DNA of 64,000 nucleotides from Bacteroidota bacterium (GTDB taxonomy: Bacteria; Bacteroidota; Ignavibacteria; Palsa-1295), in contig JAFDZW010000005.1 in the NCBI GenBank assembly GCA_018266755.1, positions 1,031,233-1,095,232 of the forward strand, written 5' to 3'. The position numbers were made by a program, and so were the translations under genes. Numbering within the stretch: the stretch's first letter is position 1; each line of letters begins with the position of its first letter. Of the stretch, positions 43,579 to 52,003 are shown in pieces. The notes under the pieces are model-generated. The model had not been told where the DNA came from. It saw only the letters and a list, made by a program, of their open reading frames with translations, and ran no database searches.

Positions 43579-45624
43579 ATGCGCCGCTCCTCTCTTCTTG
43601 TGTTGATTGTCGTGTTTCTCAGTTCATCGCTTGCCGATGCCAGAACGGTCGCATCCGTGCGCCGGTATTGGATCGAGTTCAGCGACAAAGGCATCGAGCG
43701 TGAGTCGTTCGTCCCCGGCAACCCTCTCTATGAGCGCACGCTAGCGCATCTCTCCGCCCGGGCCCGTGCACGGCGCGCACACGCACTCGGTTCGGCGTCG
43801 CACATCGTCACCCTTGAGGATGCACCCCTGAGTAGCACATATTTGTCGCAGCTTTCACGACTCGGTATCGTCCCGACACAGCAGATTGTGTGGGAAAATG
43901 CGATCAGCGCCGATCTGACACCGGCACAGTTCGATGCCGTGCGCGCACTGCCGTTCGTTCGCTCGGTGCATGCAGTGCTTGCAGCCCAACCCGCGACGCT
44001 CGAATCGCAACAGGTGTCGGTGTTTCATTCGATGCCCCAGCTTGCTACCCAGGTAGTGACGACACAAGATTGCAGCTACGATAGCGTCATCTATCACTAC
44101 GGGTACTCCGACATTGCACTCGGGCTTATTAATGTGCGCCCGTTGCATGCGATGGGCTTCAGCGGTGCAGGAGTCAATTACGGCATACTCGATTGCGGTT
44201 TCAACTGGCGCGAGATGCGCACGACAAAACACCACCGCGTGCACGGCGAGTACGATTTTGTCTTTCACGATTCGGTCACCGCAAATCAACCCGAGGACTG
44301 GCCGGATCAGGACGGTCACGGTTCGCTCGTGCTTTCTGCGGCAACCGGATATTTGCCCGACAGCGTGATCGGTCCCGCATACGATCCCGACGTGTGGCTT
44401 GCAAAGACGGAAGATCTGCGAAGCGAGACTCCGCGCGAAGAAGACAACTATGCGGCGGCGCTCGAATGGATGGAATCGCAAGGCGTCGAGATCACCTCGT
44501 CGTCGCTCGGGTATCGCAACTTCGATAGTGGGTTCGTTAGTTATAACTATGCCGATCTCGACGGCCGCACGACAATCTCGAGTCGAGCCGCCGCACGTGC
44601 TGCGCACCTCGGCGTGCTCGTGTGTACCGCATCGGGTAACAACAAACAGACCGATCCGCCGTCGCTCATGACGCCCTCGGATGCCGACAGCATCCTTTCC
44701 TGCGGCGCGCTCATGTATAACGACACCATCGCGGATTTTTCGTCGAACGGCCCGAGTGCCGACGGCCGCATCAAACCGGACATCAGCGCACCCGGCGTGT
44801 GGATCGCAACGATCCATCGCGACGACTCGCTCGGATTCGATACCGGCACGTCGCTCGCGACGCCGCTCGTCAGTGGCGCATGTGTGCTTATCAAACAAGC
44901 GCACCCCGAAGCAACCGCCATGCAAATCCGCGATGCTGTACTGGCCTCCGCCCGGCATGTCGTCGATTCGCTGCCGAATAACGTCTATGGCTACGGCGGA
45001 ATCGATGCGTACAATGCTGCGCTCAAGCTCGGGACAATTATCGGACCGCTGAAGCTGCATCGAATAGACACCACCTATTCGGTCTGTGTCCCGATTGCTG
45101 CAAACAACGGCATTCGTTCGGCACATCTGGTCTATTCGCTGGATTCCGGCTCGTTCTCTCAGAGTCTTCCGCTCTCGCTTGCGACCGATTCGCTGATCTA
45201 CAGTGGCTCGTTCGTGGGCTTGAAGCACGGCACGGTCGTGCAATTTTACGTCGAGGTATTTGACGGCGCAGATACGGCAACCCATTCTCCTCGCACTGCA
45301 ACCCATGACGTGTACACGTTTACGGTCGGCGACTCGTCGGCAAACCAGCCGTTCCTCGACGCGACGATTCCGCAGTCACCGTCGTCGCTTGCAGTATATC
45401 CGAACCCCGCAAGTGATTATGTGATGATACGAACCGTCTCGAACGAATCGACGGCGTTCGAGCTTGGGGATGCGGTCGGCCGCGTGGTCGCATCGTTTAC
45501 TTGTACGCCAGGTGAACACACCACGCGTATTATGCTTGGTTTGCTTACGAGCGGCACCTACTATCTGCGCGGACGCAGCGCATCGGGAATTGTCTCCATG
45601 AGATCGATCGTCGTCGCGCGATGA
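43579..45624 (+). CDS. Secreted subtilisin-like serine protease with type IX sorting domain
   Basis: The protein is 681 residues long. The signal peptide ends near SLADA. A propeptide-like region (about 25-150) is followed by an S8 catalytic domain with Asp205 (YGILDCGFNW), His250 (DQDGHGSLV), the oxyanion Asn in CTASGNN and Ser425 (FDTGTSLATPLVSG). A small beta-sandwich comes next, and the last 70 residues are a Por sorting tail (YPNPASDYVMIRTV, GTYYLRGRS). It is therefore probably exported through the outer membrane and anchored. It lies seven bases after MoxR and overlaps the BatA-like gene by ATGA, so all three share a transcript. Processing of a partner envelope protein is a plausible but untested role. 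Confidence 0.92.
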   Translation: MRRSSLLVLIVVFLSSSLADARTVASVRRYWIEFSDKGIERESFVPGNPLYERTLAHLSARARARRAHALGSASHIVTLEDAPLSSTYLSQLSRLGIVPTQQIVWENAISADLTPAQFDAVRALPFVRSVHAVLAAQPATLESQQVSVFHSMPQLATQVVTTQDCSYDSVIYHYGYSDIALGLINVRPLHAMGFSGAGVNYGILDCGFNWREMRTTKHHRVHGEYDFVFHDSVTANQPEDWPDQDGHGSLVLSAATGYLPDSVIGPAYDPDVWLAKTEDLRSETPREEDNYAAALEWMESQGVEITSSSLGYRNFDSGFVSYNYADLDGRTTISSRAAARAAHLGVLVCTASGNNKQTDPPSLMTPSDADSILSCGALMYNDTIADFSSNGPSADGRIKPDISAPGVWIATIHRDDSLGFDTGTSLATPLVSGACVLIKQAHPEATAMQIRDAVLASARHVVDSLPNNVYGYGGIDAYNAALKLGTIIGPLKLHRIDTTYSVCVPIAANNGIRSAHLVYSLDSGSFSQSLPLSLATDSLIYSGSFVGLKHGTVVQFYVEVFDGADTATHSPRTATHDVYTFTVGDSSANQPFLDATIPQSPSSLAVYPNPASDYVMIRTVSNESTAFELGDAVGRVVASFTCTPGEHTTRIMLGLLTSGTYYLRGRSASGIVSMRSIVVAR

Positions 45625-47795
45625 CTTTTCTGAATCCATACGTCCTCTTCGCACTCGTAGCGGCAAGTTTTCCGGTACTGTTTCATCTGTTTGCTCAGCG
45701 AAAAGCGCGCCGTGTCGAATTCAGCTCGATTCGGTTTCTCAAGCAGCTCGAGAAGAGCTCGATGCGCAAGGTAAAGCTGCGCCAGATCCTGCTGCTAATT
45801 CTTCGTACGCTGCTTATCGCATTCCTGGTGATGTCGTTCGCGCGGCCCGCACTGCGCGGATTTCTCGGTGGGTTCTTCGGTTCGTCGCGAGCGAACACCA
45901 CAGCGATCATCCTCTTCGATAATTCGGCGTCGACTTCTCGACGTGACGCATCCGGCATCTTCTTCAAACAGGAACAGGACGCTGCCATCAAGATCGCCGA
46001 TGCACTCGAAGACGGCGACGAACTCATCATCGTCCCGCTCGCGACCATCGAACGCGGCAAAGCCTACCGCCGATTGCACGATCCGCAGGAAATGCGCAAA
46101 GCGATCGGAGAAATCATGATCTCGGATGCACGGGCGAAGTTGGCCGACGGTCTTCGCGTCGCGGCATCGGAGCTTGCCCGATCGGCAAACGTCAACCGTG
46201 AAGTGTACCTCGTCTGGGACGGACAAACGCGCAACCTCGGCGATCTGCCCAAGTCCGATACCGCACTCCGTCTGTTCGACGAACGCACGAATCTCTTTGT
46301 CACCACCGTCGGGACCGCTGCGCCGGTGCGCAATCTTGCGATCGACTCGCTCGTCGCAGTGACCACCGTGTTCGAGCAAGGTAGGCCGATCGAATTCAAT
46401 GCGTACGTACGCAATACCGGCGACGGAGCAGTCGATAACGCAGTTGTCTCGCTCTTCTTCAATGACGACCGCGTTGCACAGCGATCCGTTACATCGATTG
46501 ACGCCGGCAAGACGGAAAAGGTCGCGCTCGGCGCACTGCCGAAGCAGACGGGTATTCTGAATGTACGTGCAGAGTTGGAGGACGATGCTCTTCCGTTCGA
46601 TAACAAGCGGTATTGCTCGATCACGCTTCCGGCGACGAGTCATGTCGCCATCTTTACCAACACCGCTTCGGACGCCGACTTCATGCGACTCGCGCTCGAA
46701 GAAACGCTTTCGGAATCCGGCGCCGCGCCGTATGCGATCGAGGTGCACCGGCTCGAAGAACTGCGCATGCTTCCTTCACTCGGCGCGCGGCTCGATGCGG
46801 TGATCGTTCAGCTCGGTGCCACCACACCGGATGCGTCGGATTTGAAAGCACTCCGCGCATATCTAAATGCAGGTCATGGTGCTGGGATCGTGCCGGAGCC
46901 CGACCTCTCGCTACAAGAGTATAACACGTCCGTCGCTCCGGCGCTTGGGCTGCCGCAACTCGTCTCGCTTGACGGATCGCTCGCTGCAACCGACAAGTAT
47001 TCGAGCCTCGCGTCGTTCGATCTGGCACATCCCTTCTTTGCAGGGATGTTCGACCAGAACTCGAATCCCAACGGCCGCGGGATCGAGTCGCCGAAGTTCT
47101 TTCGTTTCTTCCGCTTTGCAAATGGCGGCGTACCGCTCGTCAAACTCTCGAGCGGTGCCGCGTTGCTCAGCGATGTCGGCGTGGGTAATGGCCACGTACT
47201 CTTGTTTGCAGTACCCGCGACATTCGCGTTCAGCGATCTTCCCCGCAAGCCGATTTTCTTACCGCTCATTCGGCGGACGGCTGCATACCTCGCATCACTT
47301 CGCGGACGAGATCAGAATATCGTCCCGACCTACACCGCAGGCGACCCGATCGACATTTCGCTTGCGTCTGCCGCAGGAATCCAATCGGGCGAACGTCTGC
47401 TCGTTCGCGGACCGAACGGATTCGCGCAGCGCGTGGAAGTGACCGGCTCCGCAAGCGGCACGATGCATGCAGTAGTCGAGCAAGTGCCGTATGCGGGAAT
47501 CTACTCCGTCTTCAAGGACGCCGATGCGGCGACGCCGGTGGCTGCCGTTGCGGTGAACCCCTCGACGGGCGAATCGTCAGTGAGCACAGCTTCCCAAAGC
47601 GAGATGAACTCCGCACTCTCGAGGGTTGCCGCATCGAAGGCCGCGCTCCATACGCTCACGGCATCCGGCAAGGACCTTGCCGAGGCGATCCGTCGCTCGC
47701 GCTTCGGCGTCGAGCTCTGGCAGTTATTCCTCGCGCTAGCGATCGTTTGCGCCGTCGCCGAGATGCTAATCGCGCGCGAGGGGAAACACGAATAA
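45621..47795 (+). CDS. BatA-like (aerotolerance N-terminal domain) membrane protein
   Basis: The protein is 724 residues long. Two N-terminal membrane helices flank a conserved BatA segment (FLNPYVLFALVAASFPVLFH; RRVEFSSIRFLKQLE; RQILLLILRTLLIAFLVM). A VWA-like fold follows (AIILFDNSASTSR, about 90-110, and EDGDELIIVPLATIERG), then a long extracytoplasmic region of beta-sandwich and DUF4159/GATase-like character, and a last helix (LWQLFLALAIVCAVAEMLI). The MIDAS-like site reads DNSAS in place of DxSxS. These proteins work with MoxR ATPases; the context here supports this. It begins on the ATGA overlap with the subtilase gene. Confidence 0.85.
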   Translation: MTFLNPYVLFALVAASFPVLFHLFAQRKARRVEFSSIRFLKQLEKSSMRKVKLRQILLLILRTLLIAFLVMSFARPALRGFLGGFFGSSRANTTAIILFDNSASTSRRDASGIFFKQEQDAAIKIADALEDGDELIIVPLATIERGKAYRRLHDPQEMRKAIGEIMISDARAKLADGLRVAASELARSANVNREVYLVWDGQTRNLGDLPKSDTALRLFDERTNLFVTTVGTAAPVRNLAIDSLVAVTTVFEQGRPIEFNAYVRNTGDGAVDNAVVSLFFNDDRVAQRSVTSIDAGKTEKVALGALPKQTGILNVRAELEDDALPFDNKRYCSITLPATSHVAIFTNTASDADFMRLALEETLSESGAAPYAIEVHRLEELRMLPSLGARLDAVIVQLGATTPDASDLKALRAYLNAGHGAGIVPEPDLSLQEYNTSVAPALGLPQLVSLDGSLAATDKYSSLASFDLAHPFFAGMFDQNSNPNGRGIESPKFFRFFRFANGGVPLVKLSSGAALLSDVGVGNGHVLLFAVPATFAFSDLPRKPIFLPLIRRTAAYLASLRGRDQNIVPTYTAGDPIDISLASAAGIQSGERLLVRGPNGFAQRVEVTGSASGTMHAVVEQVPYAGIYSVFKDADAATPVAAVAVNPSTGESSVSTASQSEMNSALSRVAASKAALHTLTASGKDLAEAIRRSRFGVELWQLFLALAIVCAVAEMLIAREGKHE

Positions 47796-47813
47796 GGCAG
47801 ATTAATAGTTGTT

Positions 47814-47837
47814 CGGGCGGATACAATGATCCGCCCG
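47814..47837. terminator. Bidirectional terminator hairpin
   Basis: CGGGCGGAT and ATCCGCCCG form a perfect 9-bp stem with a 6-base loop between convergent transcripts. T-tracts are weak on both sides. Confidence 0.6.
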
Positions 47838-47845
47838 AGATCTTA

Positions 47846-48040
47846 TCACTCTTCCGTGATTGTGAATACTGGCCGTTGCCGGCGCTTCTTGTCGGTCACC
47901 GTTGCGTCGCTCTTGCTTGGGTTCTGCTTCGCGGCGCAACAGGGACGAATCGGCGCCGAGAGGCCCGCCGCCTGCAGCGACATCGTGCAGATGAAGAGCC
48001 CGGCCGCCGAAGCGAGCTTAATGCGCTGTCTCGTACTCAT
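47846..48040 (-). CDS. Possible small secreted protein
   Basis: The frame encodes 64 residues. It starts with a basic stretch and a hydrophobic segment (KLASAAGLFICTMSLQAAGL) that would work as a signal peptide. The rest is polar with a CC pair (RPCCAAKQNP) and a basic end. The ATG overlaps the end of the DUF899 gene by 23 bases and has GGATGGGAG upstream, so coupled translation is plausible. I do not recognise it. An opposing frame over the same bases has less coding character. Confidence 0.35.
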   Translation of the reverse strand: MSTRQRIKLASAAGLFICTMSLQAAGLSAPIRPCCAAKQNPSKSDATVTDKKRRQRPVFTITEE

Positions 48041-48635
48041 ACTGCGGCTCCCATCCGTTCTCTCCGTCTTTCAAGAGTTCGAAGAAATGCCAGATCCCCG
48101 AGTACATATCGGTCGGCCCGAACTCGTCGTATGCGATGCGTGTGACGGAACCGTCCGCCTCCCGGTGGAAGGTTGAATATCCCGGTTGCGGATAGCTCTT
48201 GCCGTCTTTCTCATAGGCAAAGCCCATGTCCTTGGTGAACTGCATATCGCGATCGGAGAACATTCGCAGGCGCCATCCACGGCTGGCAGCAAACTCCTTT
48301 TGCACTTCCGGCGAATTCGGCGAGACGACGGCGAGCGCCGCACGATTCTCGATATGTTTCGATATGCCGTTGATCTCGTCAGCCCAAAGCGTGCAGTAGC
48401 GACAGCCCTTCCCCATGTTATGAATGAGGATGAGATCGTCCTTGTCGCCAAAAAGATCGGCGAGCGCAACTTCTTTGCCGTTGCCGTCGATCAGACGATA
48501 AGAACTGCTGACTGTTTGTGCCGACGAGCGCAGGATTTCGATGATCTGCATACGGCGCTCGAAGATCTCCTTCTGGATCGCTTCGACCTGCGGATTCCCG
48601 TAGAGACCGGGGTATTGGTTTTGTGCTGTTTTCAT
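48018..48635 (-). CDS. DUF899-family thioredoxin-like protein
   Basis: The protein is 205 residues long. The segment LILIHNMGKGCRYCTLWADE holds the thioredoxin-like CxxC (Cys-Arg-Tyr-Cys), and AALAVVSPNSPEVQKEFAASRGW, FSDRDMQFTKDMGF and YSTFHREADG follow the DUF899 pattern. These cytoplasmic proteins are peroxiredoxin-like but their substrate is unknown. The ATG at 48635 is chosen; a longer frame to 48851 runs through a promoter box. Consensus box TATCTTTG lies 37 bases upstream. Confidence 0.85.
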   Translation of the reverse strand: MKTAQNQYPGLYGNPQVEAIQKEIFERRMQIIEILRSSAQTVSSSYRLIDGNGKEVALADLFGDKDDLILIHNMGKGCRYCTLWADEINGISKHIENRAALAVVSPNSPEVQKEFAASRGWRLRMFSDRDMQFTKDMGFAYEKDGKSYPQPGYSTFHREADGSVTRIAYDEFGPTDMYSGIWHFFELLKDGENGWEPQYEYETAH

Positions 48636-48671
48636 TATCGTATCGTTGAAGGTGGTGTAATAATAACGATA

Positions 48672-48679
48672 CAAAGATA
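48672..48679 (-). promoter_or_regulatory. TAnnTTTG box (TATCTTTG) for the DUF899 gene
   Basis: An exact consensus match on the minus strand, 37 bases upstream of the ATG at 48635. It lies between the AraC-family gene's stop and the DUF899 start. Confidence 0.45.
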
Positions 48680-48714
48680 CCGGGACCCTGCCCCTCCGTG
48701 GTTTCGGAAAATTG

Positions 48715-49380
48715 CTATTTGCCGACCATCTCGTTGTCGTTCGATACGGAAGCAGGCGGGTTCTTTCGGTATTTTGACGGTGGGACGCCGTATTCCTTGC
48801 GAAAGGCGTCGGAGAATACGGGAAGATTCTCGAATCCGACCCGGATGGCAATATCGCCGATGGGGGTGTCAGAGTTTCGCAGCAGCTCAGCGGCTTTCGA
48901 GAGTCTGCGCAACAGAAGGTACCGGTACGGTGTCACTTCGAACACGCTTCGGAACAATCGCAGGAAGTGATACTGCGATACGCATGCAACTTCGGCAAGG
49001 TATTCGACCGTAATATCGCGCTCGTAGTGTAAGTCGATATATGCCTTTGCTTCGGCGAGCCGGTAATAGACGGAATGACGAGCATCGGGGCGTTGCAAGG
49101 GGACGCGCTCGACCTCTTCGGCCATCGTTCGGCGCGCGCGCATCGCACTTTCGAGGATCAACTCGACTCCGGATTCGAGCGGTGTACGCTCGTCATCTTC
49201 CGTTGCACGAAGCGCAGGCGCAAGCGTTCTGTAGCGCCGAAGCTGTTCGATGAACGGGTTATACGCTTCCGAACCGAAGACGATCACTGCATCCGCGCTC
49301 GCGCCGTCGTCGCTGCGATCGATGAGCGACTCCATCTCTTTCGCTAACTGCTCGATCTGTGTTCGGCGATCCGGCTCCAT
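48715..49380 (-). CDS. AraC-family transcriptional regulator
   Basis: The protein is 221 residues long. The C-terminal half (about 108-210) is a double helix-turn-helix of the AraC type: KAYIDLHYERDITVEYLAEV, then SQYHFLRLFRSVFEVTPYRY, LLRRLSKAAELLRNSDTPIG and the signature VGFENLPVFSDAFRKEYGVP. The N-terminal 100 residues are helical and match no cupin-type ligand domain, so the effector is unknown. It begins five bases after the methyltransferase stop and is cotranscribed with it. It may control the two-gene operon or the following DUF899 gene; the sequence does not show which. Confidence 0.9.
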   Translation of the reverse strand: MEPDRRTQIEQLAKEMESLIDRSDDGASADAVIVFGSEAYNPFIEQLRRYRTLAPALRATEDDERTPLESGVELILESAMRARRTMAEEVERVPLQRPDARHSVYYRLAEAKAYIDLHYERDITVEYLAEVACVSQYHFLRLFRSVFEVTPYRYLLLRRLSKAAELLRNSDTPIGDIAIRVGFENLPVFSDAFRKEYGVPPSKYRKNPPASVSNDNEMVGK

Positions 49381-49385
49381 GAACG

Positions 49386-50201
49386 CTACCGTTTATGCCC
49401 GGCCATATCGACCAAAATCGGAGAGCAGAAGATCGTATCGGGATTCTTGCGGTGCGCAAACCAATCGGCAAGCATTGCATCGCCCATTTCTTTCGTCGTT
49501 GCACCGGAGGCGACCATGAGATCCATGTGTTTTGTAAAGAAACGGTGCGCCCACTCGATCACGTCGCTATCCGGCCCACCGGAAAGGCAGTGCGGCGCAT
49601 AATCAAAAAGATCGAGCCCGTTGGCGCGGAAGATATGTGGAATTCGTGCAGCGATGAACGCATCGCCACCGCCAGCCGCCCAGTGACGAATCACCGTCTG
49701 GAGCATATTATCGAACGCACCACCGTTCGGATAGAGGCCCAAGCCGGAATACAGATAATCCTGAATTGCCAGAACACCGCCTGGCTTGAGTGCGCCAACC
49801 AGATTGCGCACGAAGGCATCGGCATCCGGCACGAAGCCGATCACCCAACGGACGAAGATGAGATCGTATTTTTCCGTAGGAAGTGCAGCCGTCTCGGCGG
49901 TACCATGAATGCGGTGGATATTGCTCCACCCGCGCTCTGCGGCTTCGTCTCCAAGATAGTCGAGATAGTAGTCTGCCGGTTCGAGGGCGGTGACCGATCC
50001 TTCGGCACCGACTCGTTCGCGCAGATCCATCGTCACAAACCCCGGCCCCGCACCGACATCCAGACAGTGGAATCCCGTGCGCATACCGACGCGATCGAAC
50101 AACGCGTCGGTCACTCCCTTCCAGACGCCATGCTGGAAGCGCAGACGTTCGAGTTCTTCTTGATTGATGCCGAGGATGTATGGTTGGGCAGGCTGGCTCA
50201 T
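49386..50201 (-). CDS. Class I SAM-dependent methyltransferase
   Basis: The protein is 271 residues long. Motif I is FHCLDVGAGPGFVTMDL (about 48-64), the acidic residue after strand 2 is in VTALEPADYYLDYL, and YDLIFVRWVIGFVPD and ALKPGGVLAIQDYLYSG are the later strand motifs. The C-terminal third has a mixed helical cap that sets the substrate, which is unknown. The ATG at 50201 starts MSQPAQPYILG. It is the first gene of an operon with the AraC regulator. It is divergent from the 50280 lipoprotein gene, with 78 bases between. Confidence 0.88.
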   Translation of the reverse strand: MSQPAQPYILGINQEELERLRFQHGVWKGVTDALFDRVGMRTGFHCLDVGAGPGFVTMDLRERVGAEGSVTALEPADYYLDYLGDEAAERGWSNIHRIHGTAETAALPTEKYDLIFVRWVIGFVPDADAFVRNLVGALKPGGVLAIQDYLYSGLGLYPNGGAFDNMLQTVIRHWAAGGGDAFIAARIPHIFRANGLDLFDYAPHCLSGGPDSDVIEWAHRFFTKHMDLMVASGATTKEMGDAMLADWFAHRKNPDTIFCSPILVDMAGHKR

Positions 50202-50279
50202 GATATGATTTTCAGAACTTTTTAATGATCGAATGGGTACTAAACCTTCAGTGAGCTGAATTCATTCTACCCATACACC

Positions 50280-50951
50280 ATGCGCAGTGTTCTTCTCGTC
50301 ACCGTGTTGTTGTCGTGCGTTGCATTGTTTTCGTGTTCCGATTCGTCGAGCAACGGATCGGCTGCCCAAACAGGAGTGATCATCCCGATGACAATCGGAA
50401 ACTACTGGGTGCTCGATAGCACGCTCTACGATGCGTCGGGCACATCGCATGCGGGCGGCACGGATTCGATCAAGATCAAATCCAGCACGATCAGTCCGAA
50501 GGACGGCAGCACGTATTTCGATTTGAAGTATTATTGGCTGATGCCGACGAATGTCGGTGTGTACATTGCAGCACCGCCGAATTTCTACAGTGCGTATCGC
50601 TATTTCAAATATCCGGCAAACCCCGGCGAAATCTTCCGCGACCATACGGATTATATGACCATGCCGTTTCCGATCACTTCAAAGCCCGATTCGATCGCAA
50701 CGATGGTGTCGAACTATGTAGTGCAAAAGAACAGTGTATCGGTCACCGTCGCGGCTGGTACGTTCAACTGCTATGAGTACCAGACTGACTGGAAAGAGGT
50801 CCGAGGAAATGCGACCCTCCAGCGAGACATTTATTATCTGTGTCCGAATGTCGGATACGTCCGGATCGAACACTATTCGATCCAAGGGGCGGACATTTCG
50901 GCCCTGCATTTGCGTTCACGAGTCGATCTGCGTTCGTACTCCGTTCACTAA
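50280..50951 (+). CDS. Lipoprotein of the GNxW family, member 1
   Basis: The protein is 223 residues long. Signal and lipobox end at ALFSCSDSS (Cys19). The mature part starts IIPMTIGNYWVLDS and carries a middle DYMTMPFPI and the VTVAAGTFNCYEYQTDWKE segment. Two further proteins in this window (53549 and 55646) share PL/MxxGNxWxY openings, and 53549 repeats VTVAAGTFHCYEY and DWKE. The function is unknown. The stop overlaps the stop of the HAD gene on the other strand by 4 bases. Confidence 0.78.
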   Translation: MRSVLLVTVLLSCVALFSCSDSSSNGSAAQTGVIIPMTIGNYWVLDSTLYDASGTSHAGGTDSIKIKSSTISPKDGSTYFDLKYYWLMPTNVGVYIAAPPNFYSAYRYFKYPANPGEIFRDHTDYMTMPFPITSKPDSIATMVSNYVVQKNSVSVTVAAGTFNCYEYQTDWKEVRGNATLQRDIYYLCPNVGYVRIEHYSIQGADISALHLRSRVDLRSYSVH

Positions 50952-51664
50952 CGAAGTACCTGCAATTCGGCGATCGACCGGACCGTCGGATACTGCGACT
51001 CTTCGGGGGCGCCGGTCGGTTCGCGTTTGACCCAAACGGAGTTGATGCCGACACGCCGAGGTGCACGTACATCCCATTCCAAATTATCGCCGATCATCCA
51101 AGCGCTACTTGCGTCGGCATCCATCGTCACGAGGGCATGAAGGAAGATGCGCTCGTCCGGTTTGCCGATGCCCACTTCCCCTTCGATGAAAATCTGCTCG
51201 AAGTAGTCTGCGAGCGCGAAGCGTTCGATCTTGCTTCGCTGCATCCAGCCCATGCCGTTGGTGACGAGCCCCAGCCTGATACCTTCCGAACGCAGCATTG
51301 CGAGCGTATCGAGCGCCCCGTCGATGACATGCATTAACGAAGCATGATGCGCAGTGTATGCATCGCCAAGCTGGTCGGCGAAGTCGAGATCGTCTCGCTC
51401 GAGCCGCTGAAACGCCAAGCGCGCGATGTCGCGACGGGCCTGTGGGATATCCTGCCGAGCAACGCGGTGTCGTTCCGGATCGCCCCAGAACCACTGACGA
51501 CTCTGCTCGAGCGCATCGAGCAACCGTTCATGTTCCGGAGTATCGAAATGAGGTTTCGTCGCTTCGAACCAAGCCTGATTGGCGTGGACGTCCGATGCGA
51601 TGATCGTATCGTCGAGGTCGAAGAGAACAACGGATGGTGTGTGAAGTGTCGTTGGCATGTGCAT
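50948..51664 (-). CDS. HAD-superfamily hydrolase (YjjG/GPH-like)
   Basis: The protein is 238 residues long. The four HAD motifs are in place: motif I VVLFDLDDTI (nucleophile Asp), motif II LGLVTNG, motif III Lys in VGIGKPDERIF and motif IV WMIGDNLEWDV. A helical cap sits between motifs I and II (about 30-100). The size and the GIGKPD segment suit a YjjG-type nucleotidase or phosphoglycolate phosphatase-like enzyme; the substrate is unknown. An ATG six bases further in (51658) is an alternative start. No signal peptide. Confidence 0.88.
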   Translation of the reverse strand: MHMPTTLHTPSVVLFDLDDTIIASDVHANQAWFEATKPHFDTPEHERLLDALEQSRQWFWGDPERHRVARQDIPQARRDIARLAFQRLERDDLDFADQLGDAYTAHHASLMHVIDGALDTLAMLRSEGIRLGLVTNGMGWMQRSKIERFALADYFEQIFIEGEVGIGKPDERIFLHALVTMDADASSAWMIGDNLEWDVRAPRRVGINSVWVKREPTGAPEESQYPTVRSIAELQVLR

Positions 51665-51759
51665 CGAACGATACGACGGAATGTGCGGAAAGTTTTGTGT
51701 TCGTGGATGATCGTAACCCCATCGTTGCCTTCGCGACTATGGATTGCCAAGAATTTTCG

Positions 51760-51767
51760 TATATTTG
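51760..51767 (+). promoter_or_regulatory. TAnnTTTG box (TATATTTG) upstream of the OmpA-like gene
   Basis: An exact consensus match. Transcription would begin near 51774, giving a leader of about 230 bases to the ATG at 52004. The leader contains an in-frame ATG at 51869. Confidence 0.45.
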
Positions 51768-52003
51768 CACTTTAGACCACTCCCTGCCACGGGAGAGGCA
51801 TTGCTGGATCGATCCTTCAAGCGGTCGTGTGGTGAGCCGATGCCCCCCGGTACACCGTATCGCTCGAATTGTACTCGAAGAACTCAACGGGTGCGGGCTC
51901 GATGTCCGAGAGCGAAGAGTGCACTTACTTCACAGTACAGATATCTGCTCTCGAGAAGCAGGTGCTTCGATCGCGACGACACATAGAAGAGCAACATGTA
52001 CGA

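Noticed and set aside
43855-45306. 483-codon frame antisense to the subtilase
   Set aside because: Cys/Arg-rich shadow of a protein with an intact catalytic triad.
47826-48176. 116-codon plus-strand frame over the end of the DUF899 gene
   Set aside because: Its second half is antisense to DUF899 and it begins inside the terminator hairpin.
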